A DNA stretch of 64,000 bases. Origin: Puccinia triticina. Taxonomy: Eukaryota; Basidiomycota; Pucciniomycetes; Pucciniales; Pucciniaceae. A model generated the notes under the pieces. The model was not told the origin of the DNA and did not search any database. It saw nothing but the letters and a program-made list of their open reading frames with translations. How positions within the stretch are numbered: the stretch's first letter is position 1; every line of letters starts with the position of its first letter. Shown here piece by piece: positions 21,350 through 32,892 of this stretch. The stretch is taken from assembly GCF_026914185.1 (NCBI RefSeq), contig NC_070568.1:5476001-5540000 (forward strand), written 5' to 3'. The position numbers and the translations under genes are program-made.

Positions 21350-23969
21350 ATGGCAAACGAAGACCACGAACAACTCAACAACAATGGCTCATTCAACCAG
21401 CACTACCACCACCCCATGAACCCACCCGAAGCGATGACAGCCAAATCGGCCTCATCTTCACCAATCGATTCTAAGTTCCAACCAGTCCCTCCTCCTGAAC
21501 CAGGCTGCTCCGAATCAGCATCATGCTCGAAAAACAATGTCAACCAAGCCATCCCATCTAAATCTCAATCGAGCACCGGGCCTTCTGAATTCGTCAAGAA
21601 GCTCTACAAGATGCTAGAAGAGCCTGAATCTGAATCAGTCGTCGGATGGGGCGCTCAGAGAACTACCCTGGTCATCAAGGATCAGATCTTATTCCAAAGA
21701 GATATCCTCCCTAAGCACTTCAAACACTCAAACTTCGCCAGCTTCGTCAGACAGTTAAACAAGTACGATTTCAGGAAAATCAAAGTCTCATCGGCTCTCA
21801 ACCATCATTCCCAGAGCACACCCAACAATAATAACTCGGACCCTCAATTACCGATTCCTCAGGCTCTCAACCCTCCTCACAATCAGAATGCTGGTTCATT
21901 GGTGTGTTGATAGACCTGTGCTGAATACATCCATCCATGCATGCATGAATATATGTATGCGTGGGATGGATGTATCAGTTGCCTGACCTCTAATTCTTTT
22001 CTTTCGTTTTCATTTCTTTTCCGCACCCGCTTTCTTTCTCTCCTTTCTTCTTATCAGACGCAATGAACCCAATTTTGACCTGCTTTCCCCACGTATGTGT
22101 GGACATCATTGGGTTCACTAATTCTTATAATTTCTTACTGGAATTTTAGCATGTGCCCTCTGTTGTCTTTTGGTGCAAGTGATAGCAGTGTAGTGAAACT
22201 GACTTGAGTCTTCCCTTTTTTTTCAGCAATGGGAATTTTACCATCCACACTTTCGAGCGGATACGTTATCTGAATTAGATCACATTAAACGCAAAGTCCC
22301 GGCTACACGTCAGAAGCCTGTCGAGAATCCATCTCAGACCGAGTGTCAGTCAACAAACTACAGCGGCGAGCGGACAGAAGATATCGTCAATAGACTGATG
22401 AGCCACCAACTCGAGACTACCTCTGCATTAAACCAACTCACTAAAGAATGTCGAAGTTTACGAGAGAAGCTTGACCAGGCTCACAACAGATTGGATCTCC
22501 AACAACGTCAAATCGATCGATTAACTGACCCCAACTCCCGCCATCAGCCATCACATCAATATCTGGAATTAACATCACAACCAATGCAAAACTCACTTAC
22601 CTCACGTTCGTTCATTTTTCGGCGTACTTGTGTTTATTTATATATTTTCCATTCGACTGACAAGCATACAATGATACATTTCATTCGGGTTATTTGAATC
22701 CATAATCAGATTCGATTAAAGTTATGGATCCAATTGATAGTCCTGACGAGGTTTCTAATCAGACCAGCAAGCCGCTTGATCATATCACGACGTCCTTCAT
22801 CATGACCCCTACTCAATATATCGCGACAAATATCAACTCAATGATAGCACCGGTTCCACGACAGTCAGCGAAGCTTAACAGATGGCCAGGACAACCTCGA
22901 GTGTTGATTGTAGAAGATGATCACATCTGTCGCCGCCTCTCGTCGGCGATTTTGGAATTGATGGGATGTCAGATCGAGTTCGCTTGTGATGGCTTGAACG
23001 CGGTCTCTAGAATGAAAACTCAAATTGATGCACATGACCCCTTCGACCTCGTCCTCATGGATATCTACATGCCAAACATGGATGGTAGGCTTCATTTTAT
23101 GGGTTATTTTGTACCAGGAGAAACATACCTCATGCTAGTTCCAGCACTAGTGCCAATTGAACTAATTCCACATATTTCTGACCCTCTTTCCCTTTGTTTG
23201 ACCACTCTCCTTACTGATCGCTTTCGCTCTTTTTTCGTATCAACAGGTCTATCAGCCACTAGTCTAATCCGCAAATTCGATTTGAAAACTCCCATAATCT
23301 CCATGACTTCAAATTTTCAGCCTGTCGACGTGCTTAAATACATTAATATCGGTAAATACCTAGGGTCTCCTTCCTTTCCATGCATTTGTGTTTTCTGAAA
23401 CCCCGGTCTTTGAATTATTTCCACAAAGGTATGAATGATTGCCTGCCCAAGCCATTGACCAAGGAAGGGATGATAATTATGTTACAAGTAAGTCTATCGG
23501 AACCAATTTTTCTCATGTCTCAATGACAAATTAGCTTAATTCATGCATTGCTTTTTCTATCAATGAAAAACCAAAGAAGCATTTGTTCAATCCACCGACA
23601 GGAGTCAATTTGATTGCTGAGGGCAACGAATCAGATTCGGGTTCGATCAATTCAAACCCCCATCCCCCACAGTCGTCCACATCCCCACCCGGATCGCCAA
23701 GACGTTCCCAGCTACAATGTCGGCAACCTTTTTCGTCCTCGGCGACCTCCTCCTTACCTTATATGACCGACATGGCCAGGAATCTTAAACGACCCTGTTA
23801 CTCACAAGATCAAGTCGATTTTATCAACAATGTCCATCAGAATGATCGCGATGAGCATATCGACTCTACCTCTTTTAACTTCAACCTTATCGACCATTTT
23901 CATGGCCAGAATGGCCCCCATCCCGACTCATCTAGTCCGCAAAACCCCCACAAACGCTTCAAAGTTTGA
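21350..23969 (+). CDS. SKN7: Skn7/Prr1-type HSF-domain response regulator
   Basis: Nuclear transcription factor and response regulator of the fungal Sln1-Ypd1 phosphorelay; family members control oxidative, osmotic and wall stress genes. Six exons (21350-21901, 22227-22605, 22710-23084, 23247-23351, 23429-23487, 23577-23969) give 620 residues with all phases consistent. After a low-complexity N terminus comes an HSF-type DNA-binding domain starting EFVKKLYKMLEE and including FKHSNFASFVRQLNKYDFRK, completed by QWEFYHPHF in exon 2. A coiled coil (LREKLDQAHNRLDLQQRQI) follows, then a receiver domain with acidic pocket LIVEDD, phospho-acceptor Asp in LVLMDIYMPNMDG, the conserved Ser/Thr in ISMTSN and Lys in LPKPLTK. 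All key receiver residues are present. The tail is disordered. A TTG/GTGTGT donor opens the 325 bp first intron. Confidence 0.95.
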
Positions 23970-24480
23970 CCATTGTCTGTCATTGTCCCAGCCATCGTCG
24001 TATATATCAAGAGGAGGCAAGGCCTCGCGCATAGGTTGTATAGATCATATCCTTACCCCCGTTTTTTTCCCTCCCCGGTCCTGTACTCTTATTACTCAAT
24101 TCACTCGTAAGCAGCAGGCACATAACTAAATTTCTCTCTTTTATTGGTTTTGTCTATCTGTAGATAAAGCACAACATATATATAACATTCAGTATTCCAA
24201 TCATTGTTATTATCTGATCCATCTTTTTACTTTTTCTTCTTCTTAGTAAACATGGAAATTATTGCGTTCTAGAGGATGTATTACTAATTATGCCCTTAGT
24301 TTTTGTTTTTCTTTGCCATTAAAGTTAACAAGCATTAATTATAAGTTGATGACCATCATCTCTTCTATTTTTTTTTCCTTCTTTGTCATAGTACATAATT
24401 CAAGTTGATCATAAACATTAATTATTAGTGTTAGTTATCATGATCATGTTTTTAAGCAGCTTTAGTTACACGGTGAAGGG
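23970..24480. other. 3' flank of SKN7, no gene seen
   Basis: AT-rich sequence with no reading frame or repeat worth naming. Confidence 0.5.
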
Positions 24481-24868
24481 AGGACGCCGGAGAGCCCCTA
24501 CCAAGCCGACATATGTTGCATGTATCCGGGGGACATTTTTTTGCAAAATGCTCCTGATATAATCCAGCGGATACGTATCCAAATTAAATTTTTGTCCCAA
24601 GATGATCCTGATGACAATGTGGTTGGTATCTTTTTGGCATTTCCTGGAAACCAAAACCATATACTTGGGTCTTGGGTTCAATTTCCACCCGAAAAAGCGT
24701 TTTTTCTGCCCAATTGTTCCCTTTAGGCCTTTATTGTTGAAAATCCTCCTTATGTACACCGTATCCAAACCGGGTCTAATTGGGAAAAACCCAATTTCCC
24801 CACGTATCCAAAACCCGGAATTCCAGGAATTTACATATGTCGGCTTGGTCGGGGCTTTCCGGGGTCCT
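24481..24868. mobile_element. MITE, 388 bp, 8 bp target duplication
   Basis: Inverted ends of about 35 bp (AGGACGCCGGAGAGCCCC at left, GGGGCTTTCCGGGGTCCT at right, three mismatches over 35) are flanked by the exact 8 bp direct repeat GTGAAGGG (24473-24480, 24869-24876). No coding capacity. The 8 bp duplication fits a hAT- or P-type superfamily. Confidence 0.8.
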
Positions 24869-27368
24869 GTGAAGGGTTACATGTTGCATCCACTAGTAGA
24901 AACATGACGACGTCTTTTTTGCCCCTGTGTTTGATTTTGGTCGGGCCGACCCAGCTTGATGTTGGACTTCCAGGGTGTCAGACTGACCCGTCTGACCCGG
25001 CACAATTGACGCCGAAACGCACTTCCCGACGGGTAGGGCAGTCCGACCATACTGATGCGCCGGTCAGCATGATTGGGTTGGTGCATGCACGTGCATTGAG
25101 CCGACAGTTCTGACGGCTTGGGCAGCAGCGTCGGCTTGCCCAGTTCAACATTGTAAGCCAACCCTAACTTCACACAAGTCCCCCTGATGGGAGGCTCGCT
25201 GTGGCTCGCAGGGAGAGACTTGTTCACCAAGTCAAAAATTTGGCTGAGAAGTAATCCGGTAGAAACACTGCGTAAACTATGTAGCTGGTCGGACAAGTCG
25301 TCGGACAGAGTTTGGCCAAATAGTTCTGCAATCCGGACCCAGAAAATTGCAGAACTCGTAAGACAATTTTTGTCCGACAGCTCGGACCAGGCTGTCCGAG
25401 CAGCAATCAGTTTTAAGCTTTTGCAGTGAAAAATACTAGTCCAGTTGGCCCGTAATCGTATCATATGTAGCCCACAGCTACATACCTGTGTGTCCGTTTC
25501 TGAGTCGAGTGTGGCCAAGTGCGTCTGAGCCTACAGCAAGTTCAAAGTATGTATTTACAACGACTCAGGTTGTTCCCCATTTTGAAGCTGAGTGACCGAA
25601 ATTCTACCAATCTCCCAAATGCTGCCAATCAACATTTTGTTGTTCAGCTCAATCGTCTTCTTCAAACGTAGCAGTGTTCATCAATCGGCAAAAGCCATGC
25701 AGCTTGTGCCTCAACATTCATATCTACAAAGTGAGTTCATGGGTCTTTACCCCACTCTCTCAAAAACACCTTTCCGCGTATTCGGTATCAGAAAAACTCA
25801 CAGCACAACCTCGCCTACCAGACACCAGGCTGTTTAACTAGGAGGGTCTCTGTTCGTCATGATTTCGCAGCCGCCTACCTCGAGTGGTATTCGAATCAAA
25901 GCACAAAATTCGGAGTGCCTCAGGGCATATTTTCCAATCCACGGCATCCATGCCTTGTTCACTCGGATCGAGTACCAACCAACGGATCCAGAAGATGATT
26001 GCGAAAAATTAGCGTATGGAGCTAAACATCCAGGTGTCATATTGAGCCGACTCTTTGCGCAGTCACAATGGAAATTAACCTTAGGCAAGTGCCCGCGAAG
26101 TGGTCGTTTTCCATACTTTCTGATTCCATGTGAAGTCAAACAGAAACTTAAACGACACGTAACCTGGAATTATATTATCTCCCAATCACCATCTCTCAGC
26201 TAAGTTTCAAAGTAGTGAAAATAACCGGGTCGGCGACGGGATCAGAGCAAGGTTCATAAAATTGTGCGACCGCGTACACAAGCTGTCGAATTCACAGAAC
26301 CATTCCATTGGCAAGGACGGAAAGCAAGATGTGAATTGTCTGTCGGTATCCATATCATGCATCGAGATGTGTCACAATACCTTTTCCCGATGCACTCGCC
26401 CAACCATCATCACAGTTGGTATCAAACAGTCAGGGTGCGCGAACGGATACATCCCAATAAGCAAACAGTTATCCGAAGATTGCATTTGGAGCGTTACGGA
26501 AGAGTTCGTATTTCACGAAAATAATCGAGTCTGGTGTGAGTTTGTTTGGGTTACGCCTTCCTTTGGATTATGAATCACTTAGATTGACCTTAATCTCATA
26601 TTTTTCCCCAGGCTGTAACACAGTTCCTCCGCTGTCCACTTTGCTCCAAATCCCGAGAATCGCGGTCCATGACTCGTTTTTTCTGGCAGTTCAGATCCGA
26701 AAGACATAAATACCTGGCTTCATTTTACTGAGTCGTGCGATAGATAGCGCATAACACAGCAAAAAAAAAAATTACCGATTACAAAGTAGTCCGGTAATGA
26801 TATCAGCTGGATGGCCACATCCCCCCCGCCCATTTCAAGGGGCTGAATCAGTGACGCAGACGAATACCTCAGGCTGGTGTTTTTATTGCCAGCACTGCCG
26901 CAGTTGTATTAAGTTTTTTTACAATCCTTATTGTCAAACTATAGGTCAAACTGGAATGGCGATGAGGATAGAGGTTTTACCATTGCTCATGACAACCAGT
27001 GCATAGTTTGCAGAGATCAGCGAGTGAAAATTCCTCATTTTTGGTTGTCCATAGTCTGCCTAATTTCTCCTAACTTGCGCATATAATTAAATAAAATAAT
27101 GAATAAAACAAATGATGCTATTAAGAGAGCTAACTATGAACCTCGACTGCGACTAGAATAAATAGGGGTAGGAAAGGTACGCGCCACACAGTACCCAAAG
27201 AAGATAAAACGGATAACAGACCGTTAAGAGAAACATTAGATTCTTTTCGGGTTAGAGTCAATCAGAAATTTACATATACATCAAATTCTGGAGGTGAATA
27301 CAAAAACAAACTAATCACTGTTTAAACTAGATTACGAAGGGTGATATCCCGAGGCGGAGGGGGGATTA
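24869..27368. other. Long intergenic region, no gene recognised
   Basis: Around 25280-25400 short inverted words (AGTTCTGCAAT / ATTGCAGAACT, GTCGGACA / TGTCCGAC) could form a hairpin. Overlapping open frames on both strands near 25834-26203 match no family I know and have no supporting splice or domain evidence. Confidence 0.4.
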
Positions 27369-28704
27369 CTAATGAGTACGAGGGATGATGACGTTGCGAC
27401 GAGTTGCCGGATGGTGGCTAGAGAAAGGCGACCTCTCCAGTTGTATCTTGTGGGCAGTTGGAGCTTGCGAGGCACGGAACGGTTTGTGGCCGGAGAGAGA
27501 AAGTTGGAAAAGAAGTTCTTCTTCGGGAGAGGTGCTATCAACCGTTGAGGGATTAGACGAAGTCGTCGATGAGGCCGGGGAAACCTTGGCACCTCTCTGA
27601 ATCCCACCAATCCTTTGAATTGTTTTGTCGGCGAGTCCATTCCCATAAGCCATGAGCCTTCTGATTGGCGAAGGCGATGGTGTCAGAGGAGCACCATGGT
27701 GGGAATCACGGTACTTCGTGAGATTGTTCCTAGGAGTGGTATGCGAGATAGATGGCGGTGTATTTGCAAAGCTCTGGTTGGATGGGGCGCGGTATGGGGT
27801 GGGGGGTAGGACTTTCTGACTGAGATGCGCAGGGATTGGGCGCGGAGACGCATCGGGTAAGAAAGGCGCGAAAGCCTTCAGTAAGGTTTCTTCATCCATT
27901 CTCAAGTCAAAGTCCAGTAAAAACAGCAATTGTCTCTCCTGTTGATCAGAAGGGGCTGAATGTTAGTTTTACTGAAATCATGTGTGTTGTGAAGACGAAG
28001 AGGAACTTGCCATCAAATTGACTTCAACATCAGCGAAGATTGAAGCATGAGAACACCAATGCTTGTTCTTAGGACACGAGTCGTTGAGGTACTTTGCTGC
28101 CACAATTAACGCGGCCAAGAAGACACGATGGCGTGTGCAGTTGAGGCCCTTGGCGATCTTGGGTAGCTTTGAGCGGAGTCGTTCCAAGTAAATGATCGTA
28201 CAAAGTAGGGTAGGAACTTGCACATTGGATTTCTCGACGACGATTTGAATGAAAGCTTCAAGTGAGGGTAAAGAGCTTTCAGATTCCTTGCGCGGGTCTC
28301 GGGCGTACGAGTGCGGAGTTGCAGAAGCAGACTGATCGCGACCGACGTGCTCCAGCCGGATAGGGGTCGCTGGGGGCGAGAGCAATGATTCGGGTGACTC
28401 CGACTGGCATTGAATAACGCTGACTGCTACCTGTGCGATGTGAGCTACGTAATCAAGGGTTTCATTTAATACGGGACCAGGTCTCTAATTCAATGGTCAT
28501 AAGATAATATAGCTCACAGATCATTTCCCGGCTGACCCTTTGACGAACCAATGCTAAAAGTCCAGGATGGTGGAGAGATTTAGCAATGAGAGAAGCGGGA
28601 TGTCGGCGTACAAGCGGCGGGTAAGTCGAGACAGCAGAGGTGGGTTTTGGTGGAGTCGGGAACAAACAGGTGGCCTTGTTAAAAATCATGTTGGTGACGT
28701 CCAT
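27369..28704 (-). CDS. PHO80/PCL-type cyclin
   Basis: Cyclin partner of a Pho85-like kinase, likely acting in cell-cycle entry or nutrient signalling. Three exons (28518-28704, 28011-28444, 27369-27938) give 396 residues. The cyclin box spans exons 1 to 3: [20 protein letters not shown], then [71 protein letters not shown] and [14 protein letters not shown]. The YLERL and AAKYLND motifs are family hallmarks. The N-terminal 45 residues and the C-terminal ~150 residues are proline/serine-rich and probably disordered, with SP/TP sites. Intron 2 (27939-28010) uses a GC donor (GCAAGT) with normal AG acceptor. Both junctions keep frame. I cannot separate Pcl1/2-like from other PCL subtypes. Confidence 0.85.
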
Positions 28705-30688
28705 CGTAGATTTTATTTTGATTTACTTGCTGGTTTTTCGAAGGGGGGGATATATTTCCAAGGAGCGGATAAGTTAGGTAGGCGGCCTGGTACTAGCGAA
28801 AATGGAGATAGGTGTATCAAGGAACTGAGGTACTATTGAGCGTATTCTGATAGGTTGTAAGTAGGAAAGGTTTAGGCGAAAGCAAGGAAGGAGCCGCAGA
28901 GTGAACCCGAATTGCGGCAACAATGAGTATCAAGATTTTTTTTTCCCCCTTTTGTAGTGTAGTGGGTGGAATGAAGGAAAGTAACTGGTGGGGTCTGAGT
29001 GAGACGATAAACAAGAAAGTTCAAGAAAGAGATGACAGTCACTGGGGGAGAATCGGAGAGAGAAACTTGGGTCAGTTTGCTGGGGTTGCAGTGGATGAGG
29101 GAGAGCGAGGGGGAGGGGAAGAAACGGCTCTATATATCTATTCTCTCGACGATTTTCCTCTACAATGAGGTACCTGTTAGACTTTTTGATGATTGGTTAC
29201 GCGGGCGCGACTGGAATGTGGATGCTGGTTCGCGTTGAAACAGGTCCAATATTGGTATAGTACCTATTTGCACAGTGACGGCTAATCCATGGAGTTCAAG
29301 GGCGCGGTACCTGGACTGAAATATTGCAGGCTGGACCAAGCAGGGGAAGGAGACACCTGCAGAAGGGGAGTGGCTACATACAATTCTAGGTTTTCCAGGT
29401 ACGCTGAACATGAGAAATGCTTGACCAAGGACTACTTCACTCCGGTATGTGACTGTCATGCCACTGGTGCCAAGGATATGTGCAATTGCGAAAGCGGTAG
29501 GGGGTGTAGGGTGTGTGTAACCGTAGCGTCTCGAGAGCAGACATTTAAATATAAGACAAACACCGGGTCACTTCAGGCCCCCGGCCGGGACTCGACATCT
29601 ACGCTTAAAAGGAACCTGTAATATAAAGCGGCCTGCCCAGTCGGGCTTGAAAGTCAGATCAGTTGTGCCCGACACTGCATGTCAGCGTGACTCTGCGAGT
29701 CGGCATGACTAGTGATTTTTGGCCTTTTGTGCCCGACACTCGCCGGCCTTCGCCGGCCTGTTGATTTTACAGCACTAAGCCCATATTGGGGTAGACGGTT
29801 GACCCAACCAAGGTCAAGCTCTACATGTATGATGTATGTATGATGGACGAGTTTCGTCAATTGTTGATCTTTCACAATTATTCTATCCCTGCGTAAGGAA
29901 ACAGCACACCTGCCTTGAGGAATAACGCCATGCGTGTCCCAGAGTTACAGAACTGGTTCTAGGAGTCTGATATGTACTGCCACCAGCAACCAAGTGTGCC
30001 CCGGGTTTCCATTCGTTATGTTCTCTTGCCGCCACCCTCCCGCCCGGACCCAGGTTGCGACCCTCCCGCCCGCTCGCCTGAACAATCCACAAAATTGTCT
30101 TCGGGGTGCACCCCATGTCGGCGGGCCTCCGAGTGAGCACACTGTGCCAAGGCCAGGGCCTCAGACATTCTAGGCCGGACATCAAACTGGGCCTTGGTGC
30201 ATCATTCCATTACCATACGGGGTCCGACGAGTTCATTTGAGCCCGCCCAATCAAGGTCTACTTCATCGCGTACCGCATGATGACGGTACCTTGTTTTTTT
30301 GGGTGTGATTCGTTTCGAAATCAATCAGCAAACCAAACCTTGATGGTTGCCCAATTATTCGAGAGCCAGCCAAGGTATTTTTTTAGTTTTCTAGAGAAAA
30401 GGGGTCTATTTCGTCGGAGATCCCAGAACAGATAGACAAGGAAAGGGAAGTGGATTTTTTTGCAAAACAATATTTCTTTGTCATACTTGGACAAAGGTGC
30501 AAGAGCTGAGATCCAGTAAACAAATGCCTAGATAAGTAAACAGATGCCTAGATAGATTATTAAAGAAATTTGATAGAGTGAGCGAGGAGGATGGCGGGAG
30601 TTATCCAGGAAACCAGAGATAGAGTTATCGAGAAGAGTTGGTGGAGTTATCTAAAAAACTTGGCGCAGTAGTCCAGGGAACCAAGTTA
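28705..30688. other. Intergenic between cyclin and SRP40
   Basis: Contains the cyclin upstream region and the 3' flank of SRP40. A plus-strand TATATAT lies near 29132. One Cys-rich frame (29289-29621) is listed separately. GC-rich inverted words (GCCGGCCTTCGCCGGCC near 29742) and CCTCCCGCCCG repeats near 30035-30070 look like a transposon remnant, without clear ends. Confidence 0.4.
29289..29621 (+). CDS. Cys-rich hypothetical ORF, doubtful
   Basis: 110 codons from a true ATG. Between about residues 40 and 80 it has a cluster of cysteines in CDC, CNC and C-x2-C spacing. No signal peptide, no recognised domain and no visible splice partner. It sits in a region with transposon-like remnants. 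It may be chance or a decayed gene. Confidence 0.2.
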   Translation: MEFKGAVPGLKYCRLDQAGEGDTCRRGVATYNSRFSRYAEHEKCLTKDYFTPVCDCHATGAKDMCNCESGRGCRVCVTVASREQTFKYKTNTGSLQAPGRDSTSTLKRNL

Positions 30689-32615
30689 TCAAGTAAACTT
30701 GATGGAGTGACTGGCTGTGTCGATAATTCCACCCCTGTAACTTCCTCTTTTCTTTTTGTTTTTCTCTTTCTGAGTAGTTCCAAAATTTCGGTTCAAAAAA
30801 AAGAGCAGAGCTTAAGTGTTTGTTTCACAAAAACACAGAAGAGAATAAAACGGAGGAACAAGAAGAAAATGGACTCAAACTGTAAATGCTTTGCCACGAG
30901 TGACAATCAGATCTTGATGAGCCTTGTAGCCGTAAGAGCCTTGAGCACCACCCTAATTTAATGATGGAATGAAAGCACAAGCCGGGTGAGTCATGAATAA
31001 AAAAAAGAGGTATCAAGAACCGCGAGTCAAGCGAAAAAGATAAATTTACTTTGGCTAGGAAGCTGTTATCCGATACTCGTCGATCTAGTTCAATTTCTTC
31101 GGCCCTAACCCTCCGGAAAGGCGCATTGGTCTTCTTTTGCTTGGCATTATTTAGAGATTTTTCGGTTGATTGAGGCGCCGGAGTAGGATTCAAAACAGCC
31201 TGGGATGAGGATGGGCTAGCTTTGATTCGCTTGCTGTCGACGCTTTTGGCTGGCGATGTGGCTTTTCGCTTGTTAGTTAACGAGGAATTTGGTACTGGCT
31301 GTGAGTTTAAATCCGATTGGGGTGGAGTTTTTCCCGACGCAGGGTTGGGGGTGCGAGAATCAGAATCAGAATCGGAGCTTGAAGAGCCAGATGCCAAGGT
31401 GACGGAGCTTGAAGAGCCAGGTTCTGAGGTGGTACTGGCGTCGGATTCTGATTCAGCTGAAGATGATGACGAGCCGGATTCTGAGGATTTCCCGGCAGTG
31501 ATCCCACCTTTTGCCTTGTGGGCTGATGATGAAGTTGATTCTTCGGAATCAGAATCGGAGCTTGAAGAGCCAGATGCTGAGGATGACGACGAGTCGGATT
31601 CTGATTCAGCTGAAGATGATGACGAGTCGGATTCTGAGCATTTCCCGGTAGTGATCCCACCTTTTGCCTTGTGGGTTGATGGGGAAGTTGATTCTTCGGA
31701 ATCAGAAGAGGATGACGACGAGTCGGATTCTGATTCATCTGAGGATGACGGCAAGTCGGATTCTGAGGATTTCCCGGCAGTGATTCCACCTTTTGCCTGA
31801 TGGGCTGATGGTGAAGTTGATTCTTCGGAATCAGAATCGGGGCGTGAAGAGCCAGATACTGAGGCGGCACTGGAGTCGGATTCTGATTCAGCTGAAGATG
31901 ATGACGAGTCGGATTCTAAAGATTTCCCGGCAGTGATCACATCATTTACCTTGTGGGCTGATGGTGAAGGTGATTCTTCGGAATCAGAATCGGAGCTTGA
32001 AGAACCAGATGCTGAGGATGACGACGAGCCGGATTCTGATTCAGCTGAGGATGACGATGAGTCGGATTGTGAGGATTTCCCGGCAGTAATCCCACCTTTT
32101 GCCTTGTGGGCTGATGGTGAAGTTGATTCTTGGGAATCAGAATCGGAGCTTGCAGAGCCAGATGCTGAGGTGGCACTGGAGTCGGACTTTGATTCAGCTG
32201 AGGATGACGACGAGTCAGAGTCTGAAGATTTCTCGGAAGTGATCATTTTTTGTGGTTTGTTAGCCAATGACAAATTTGATGCTGGCTGTGAGTCTGAATC
32301 GGAGTGAGTTGAAGCTTTTCCTGATACAGTCACAGAGGTGCTAGATTCGGAATCAGAATCGGAGCTTGAAGGACTAGATGCCGAAGCGGCACTAGAGTCG
32401 GATTCTGAGTCAGCCGAGGACGACGACGAGTCGGATTCTGAGTCAGCTGAGGAAGACGACGAGTCGGATTCTGAGTCAGCTGAGGAAGACGACGAGTCGG
32501 AGTCTGAAGATTTGTGAGACGTGATCATTTTTTGTGGCTTGCTAGCTGATGATGAATTTGATGCTGGCTGTGAGTCTGAATCGGATTGCGTTGACGTTTT
32601 TCCTGAGGCAGCCAT
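30689..32615 (-). CDS. SRP40: SRP40/Nopp140-family nucleolar phosphoprotein
   Basis: Nucleolar phosphoprotein linked to snoRNP assembly and RNA polymerase I/ribosome biogenesis. Three exons (31050-32615, 30881-30952, 30689-30769) give 572 residues. Most of exon 1 is Ser/Asp/Glu repeats: runs of SDSSSSSAESESDSS alternate with basic linkers around HKAKGGITAGK. The unit is about 50 residues, in some nine to ten copies, the known casein-kinase-2 style architecture. The conserved C-terminal SRP40 domain is split: APFRRVRAEEIELDRRVSDN ends exon 1, GSYGYKAHQDLIVTRGKAF is exon 2, and KEKNKKKRGSYRGG closes exon 3. All junctions are phase 0. Upstream of the chosen ATG the repeat continues for about nine codons behind an in-frame TGA, so a longer ancestral N terminus is possible. 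Confidence 0.85.
31340..32600. repeat. In-frame tandem repeat of SRP40
   Basis: Degenerate tandem DNA repeats of roughly 140-165 bp encode the acidic-serine/basic-linker modules. High plus-strand GA content (GATTCTGA, GATGACGACGAG) creates long acidic reading frames on the other strand that are not genes. Confidence 0.7.
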
Positions 32616-32892
32616 GGAGGCAGTAGTTCCGGAATCAGAATCGAAGCTTCAAGGACCAGAGGCAACGGTGCGTCGAGCCCTTTTTTTCAAGTTTTGGATG
32701 AGCCTCGCCCACGATGCATATTCAAAATGAATGTGGTTGTAGATCGCGCGTGCCGCGCCGTGCTTTCTCCGCCTGCGCAAGCTTGACCTTGCGATCGGAG
32801 GGTCGGGGGGCCCGCCCCCGCATCCCGAAGGGGCGCTCTCCGAAAGGGACTCGTGTTACATAATTCCGGCAGAGCCAGGACGGTCGAGCGCA
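32616..32892. promoter_or_regulatory. Divergent promoter, SRP40 / mitochondrial uL22
   Basis: 277 bp between divergent start codons, so the two genes share a promoter region. It is GC-rich around 32780-32840 (GGGGGGCCCGCCCCC). Coupling of nucleolar and mitochondrial ribosome genes is plausible but not shown. Confidence 0.45.

Noticed and set aside
25834..26573. Overlapping ~100-residue frames on both strands
   Set aside because: No recognisable domain, codon pattern or splice partner; likely chance frames in intergenic DNA.
31222..32307. Long acidic reading frames on the plus strand
   Set aside because: They are antisense shadows of the Ser/Asp repeats of SRP40, which has a clear family C terminus on the minus strand.
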